DNA of 8,309 nucleotides, taken from assembly GCA_002339355.1 (NCBI GenBank), contig DDKQ01000067.1:1-8309 (forward strand). The letters run 5' to 3'. The translations under genes and the position numbers were made by a program. A model generated the notes under the pieces. It was given only the letters and a program-made list of their open reading frames with translations, was not told the origin of the DNA and searched no databases. This DNA is from Candidatus Subteraquimicrobium carltonvillense (GTDB lineage: Bacteria > Actinomycetota > Aquicultoria > Subteraquimicrobiales > Subteraquimicrobiaceae). Positions within the stretch are counted from its first letter, which is position 1. Every line of letters starts with the position of its first letter. Shown one piece after another: positions 6,175 to 8,309 of this stretch.

Positions 6175-6549
6175 TTACTCGCAATTTTGATAGCAAAACA
6201 AACTTGATAAAACTCGCTGCTTAAAAGAGGAATTAAGAAGGATGCAATAACAAAAAGATAATAATTCACCCGTCTTAGTGATGGGATTTACCGTTCCGTA
6301 ATCGGTCCCCATTTTTAGATTCCCGATACTTAAGGAAACTGTGCTGCCTGTATCCCAAAAGTCATCGTCAGCTATAGCAGTCACCTTCCAAGGGCCACTT
6401 GCACTTACAGTTACAGGCTTATTTCTGGTGTCATCTCCAGGCCAGGTATTCGTACCCGCTGAGACCGTTTGGAGGTTTAGAGCTACAGCGGTAAGCTCAT
6501 ATGTAGGTGGTGTTGCGGCAAGTACTGCTTGATAAGCATCGACTATTCC
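6175..6549 (-). pseudogene. C-terminal segment of the subtilase, downstream of an in-frame TGA
   Basis: The 124 codons after the TGA at 6552-6550 continue the subtilase frame without a shift. They begin GIVDAYQAV, the conserved end of S8 catalytic domains, then an Ala/Pro/Thr linker and a predicted beta-rich stretch (TYELTAVALNLQTVSAG, then VTVSASGPWKVTAIADDDFW). The last 25 or so codons before the TAA lose this character and look non-conserved, suggesting the original C-terminus is also truncated. There is no good independent start here; a GTG at 6384 lies mid-domain. It is probably not translated unless the TGA is read through. Confidence 0.7.
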
Positions 6550-7761
6550 TCAACCATACTCTTCATCCCAGCCAGAAGCTCCCTTGTCCTTAGCCGTGGA
6601 TTGCAAGACTCCATCTCCAGGAGTCTCACCCGAATTTGTCCAGAAAGATGTACCAGCTAAATCTGGTGCTTGAAGATAACTGGTTGTCTTCCATGCGCCG
6701 GGACCACTTTCCATATCATCATAAAAGAGGTCACCAGAGCTATCAGAAACCCTAACGTTGTCGATATACCAAGCCCCATCGCTGTTGTAATATCCATCCT
6801 CATCGCTATAGGTATAGTCGGACGTAAATCTGAATCTTACTAAAACTTTGTTGCCTATGTAACCGGTTAGAGATACTGAGGCTGACCTCCAAGTACCACC
6901 CGGAATGGGGTCAGTGTAGGATTTAAGTTGTGTCCAAGTGGAACCATCAACAGAAGCTTCTACATAGGCGTAATCAAAATTTCTTTCTATATCGTACTTA
7001 TGCCGATAAGACAAAGTTACCGTACCTGTAGCAGCGGTCAGGTCAAATTCGTGTAATAAATACTGATTCCAGTTATTACCATATCCCGGAGGGGTTGACC
7101 ACGCTGGATTAGCCAACATCCCACACCACCAGGAATAACCGGAACCTCCGTAAGTATTGTAAGTATCCAAATGCCAGTATGTATCGGTGTGATTTTCATA
7201 GGCTATCCCGGTGTCTATTACCGCCACCACTACACTGGGGTCTCCTCCATAAAGTGGTGGTGTGGTATCAACATCCCAAGCTTGCTCCATATTGATTTGG
7301 GTAAAGTGCCATTGCCAGGCTTGATCTAATGTCTCGTTCCAATACAAGGGATCATTGGGTCTCATAAAAGCTTTGGCAATGTAATTGGGTTCCGCATACT
7401 CAACACTGGGATTTCTCCTATATATCTCCACCATCTCAGGAACGGTCTTTGTTTTTGGAATTTTCAGAATCTTGAACTTTCCTCGGGGACTGGTATATTT
7501 TTCGGAAACTCCATGCCTCTGATTCAAATCTGCTATTTCCTCACTTTTGACCCCAGGTTTAAACTTTACGATGATTTCATCGCGGACGTATTTTCCTCTA
7601 ACAATCTTTTCAGGAATGGGCTCTTTTACAAGAAGGGGAGTTCCTTTAGCAACTCCTTCACTAATACCCACGACGAAACCTATGCAGGAGGTAAGAATCA
7701 TTACTAAAACAAGGGGGGCACTTAATACACCTAGCGTGATTCTACTAAAACATTTTCTCAT
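6550..7761 (-). CDS. Secreted S8 (subtilisin-like) protease, probably inactive and prematurely stopped
   Basis: The 403 codons encode an N-terminal signal or lipoprotein peptide (hydrophobic 9-33, possible lipobox LTSC ending at Cys26), an I9-like propeptide (about 60-130, DEIIVKFKPG to NPSVEYAEPNY), and the start of an S8 catalytic domain with the catalytic Asp in VAVIDTG (Asp183). Residues 191-360 are an insertion of immune-inhibitor-A/MAM-like beta-sandwich type (YWHLDT, SWWCG, YVEASVDGSTW, AWYIDNV, then DDMESGPGAW). The S8 sequence seems to resume at QAPDLAGTSF (364-373) and then jumps to the C-terminal VLQSTAKDKG (385-394). The HGTHVAG and GTSMA regions with the catalytic His and Ser are absent. 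Translation stops at TGA after EEYG, where relatives usually read YG-x-G-I/L-V-D/N-A. The start is ATG behind a weak AGTGGA. It is most likely a decaying or rearranged gene. Confidence 0.85.
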   Translation of the reverse strand: MRKCFSRITLGVLSAPLVLVMILTSCIGFVVGISEGVAKGTPLLVKEPIPEKIVRGKYVRDEIIVKFKPGVKSEEIADLNQRHGVSEKYTSPRGKFKILKIPKTKTVPEMVEIYRRNPSVEYAEPNYIAKAFMRPNDPLYWNETLDQAWQWHFTQINMEQAWDVDTTPPLYGGDPSVVVAVIDTGIAYENHTDTYWHLDTYNTYGGSGYSWWCGMLANPAWSTPPGYGNNWNQYLLHEFDLTAATGTVTLSYRHKYDIERNFDYAYVEASVDGSTWTQLKSYTDPIPGGTWRSASVSLTGYIGNKVLVRFRFTSDYTYSDEDGYYNSDGAWYIDNVRVSDSSGDLFYDDMESGPGAWKTTSYLQAPDLAGTSFWTNSGETPGDGVLQSTAKDKGASGWDEEYG

Positions 7762-7875
7762 GACGTTCCACTTCTTTTTATAACATAAAAGAAAAGTCGA
7801 CTATTCCAGTTTCTTAGACTCCTCACGCAGTTAGCTATCAACTTTAGACCGACCCCCAAGAAAATTTGAGAATAC

Positions 7876-7907
7876 AAAAACCGACCCCTCAAAACTAATG
7901 GAGTCGG
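7876..7907 (-). terminator. Rho-independent terminator upstream of the subtilase
   Basis: On the minus strand CCGACTCC pairs with GGGGTCGG (8 bp, one T-G) around an 11-base loop, followed by five T residues. It lies between the tRNA-Leu terminator and the subtilase, and would isolate the latter from upstream transcription. Confidence 0.7.
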
Positions 7908-8090
7908 CTTTACACATCTTATATTCGCCATAAAATAGTTAAATTCCTGCTAAACTGGTTTTTAAGGGTTTGAACCTTTTGAGATAAGTCAAAGTTTTAT
8001 GTTTAGTCCTACGTCAGCTTCCTTCTAGATTTTTAGAACAACCTATTTTGGTACAGTGTTTCTTTTGTTATTGGATCAAACCTTGATATG
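7908..8090. other. 183 bases without a recognised gene, between two terminators
   Basis: The stretch is AT-rich, with no coding frame of note and no obvious promoter. Because both ends carry minus-strand terminators, it could hold a short untranslated RNA, but I see no stable fold or family match. Together with the terminators and the subtilase leader it fills the gap from 7762 to 8129. Confidence 0.5.
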
Positions 8091-8118
8091 AAAAAACCGC
8101 AGTTAAAACTGCGGTTTT
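8091..8118 (-). terminator. Rho-independent terminator of tRNA-Leu
   Basis: AAAACCGCAG and CTGCGGTTTT form a perfect 10-bp stem around TTAAAA, ending in six T residues on the minus strand (TTTTTT at 8096-8091). It begins about 12 bases past the tRNA 3' end. The flanking A and T runs make it potentially bidirectional. Confidence 0.92.
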
Positions 8119-8129
8119 ATTCTGAAGGG

Positions 8130-8213
8130 TGTCGGAGGCGGGATTTGAACCCACACGAGCTAATGCCCACTGCCCCCTCAAGACAGCGCGTCTACCAGTT
8201 CCGCCACTCCGAC
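8130..8213 (-). tRNA. tRNA-Leu(GAG)
   Basis: This is an 84-nt class II tRNA including discriminator A73. The acceptor is GTCGGAG/CTCCGAC, the D arm carries TGGTAGAC, and the anticodon loop TTGAGGG gives GAG at 8177-8179, reading CUC and CUU leucine codons. A short variable arm (GGGC/GCTC) and T arm GTGGG-TTCAAAT-CCCGC complete it. The following bases are CCC, so a full CCA is not encoded. It has a normal 7/5 fold, in contrast to the tRNA-Cys at 1657. Confidence 0.97.
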
Positions 8214-8272
8214 GTTTGGTAAAATATTAGTCGGTAGACAAGCTTTCCGACCGGTTTTATACCTGCAAAAGT

Positions 8273-8303
8273 ATTATACCACCTTGGTAAAAGCTAAAGT
8301 CAA
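8273..8303 (-). promoter_or_regulatory. Promoter of tRNA-Leu
   Basis: On the minus strand there is TTGACT (8303-8298), a 19-base spacer, and an extended -10 TGGTATAAT with TATAAT at 8278-8273. The expected start is near 8265, about 50 bases before the mature tRNA. The long spacer is offset by the TG extension and the perfect -10 hexamer. Confidence 0.75.
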
Positions 8304-8309
8304 GAACTC

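Noticed and set aside
6550..6552. Selenocysteine codon in the subtilase
   Set aside because: The position is structural rather than redox-active, and I see no convincing bacterial SECIS hairpin in the 40 bases after the TGA, only a 4-bp GCTT/AAGC stem.
6550..6552. Genome-wide reading of TGA as Trp
   Set aside because: All Trp codons in the intact genes are TGG and no other coding frame contains an internal TGA; a selB gene argues that UGA has its usual special role.
7758..7931. 57-codon minus-strand frame ending at the subtilase ATG
   Set aside because: It runs straight through a rho-independent terminator, has no ribosome-binding site at a proper distance and no recognisable protein character, so the ATGA overlap looks accidental.

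Overview
The window looks like a piece of an anaerobic bacterial chromosome with an AT-rich background and moderate-GC genes. Every recognisable gene lies on the minus strand. The bacterial SelB, the Ni-Fe CO dehydrogenase genes, the Shine-Dalgarno sequences and the rho-independent terminators all point to Bacteria. The gene set would fit a thermophilic or strictly anaerobic Firmicutes or deep actinobacterial lineage, but I cannot place it more firmly.

Layout, in transcription order from the right edge: a tRNA-Leu(GAG) gene with its own extended -10 promoter and a strong terminator (8091-8303). Next is about 180 bases with no gene, closed by a second terminator. Then comes a decayed or remodelled secreted subtilase (6175-7761), which has the catalytic Asp but no recognisable His or Ser motif, an internal beta-sandwich insertion, and an in-frame TGA before its conserved C-terminal motif. 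Then comes an intact three-gene CO oxidation operon, cooF-cooS-FNOR (2220-5989). In it a four-cluster ferredoxin and a CO dehydrogenase overlap by 8 bases, followed by an FAD/NAD oxidoreductase. The CODH would oxidise CO, CooF would carry the electrons, and the flavoprotein would pass them to or from NAD(P). A 14-bp tandem repeat made of stop-start junctions sits between cooS and the flavoprotein gene. A possible short membrane peptide and a terminator end the unit near 1994.

The left 2 kb holds the most unusual material. Upstream of a partial selB (1-1321, TTG start) lies an 89-nt tRNA gene with a selenocysteine-tRNA-like body: 8-bp acceptor stem, very small D-loop and long variable arm. It nevertheless carries anticodon GCA (Cys) and discriminator U73. 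Its acceptor plus T arm fits an 8/4 fold with one bulged A. Between this tRNA and selB there is a second copy of the tRNA's last 23 bases, inside a 144-bp cassette of nested perfect palindromes bounded by outward-facing T-arm-like sequences. Upstream of the tRNA there is a 71-nt sequence able to form a closed three-way junction, which I do not recognise.
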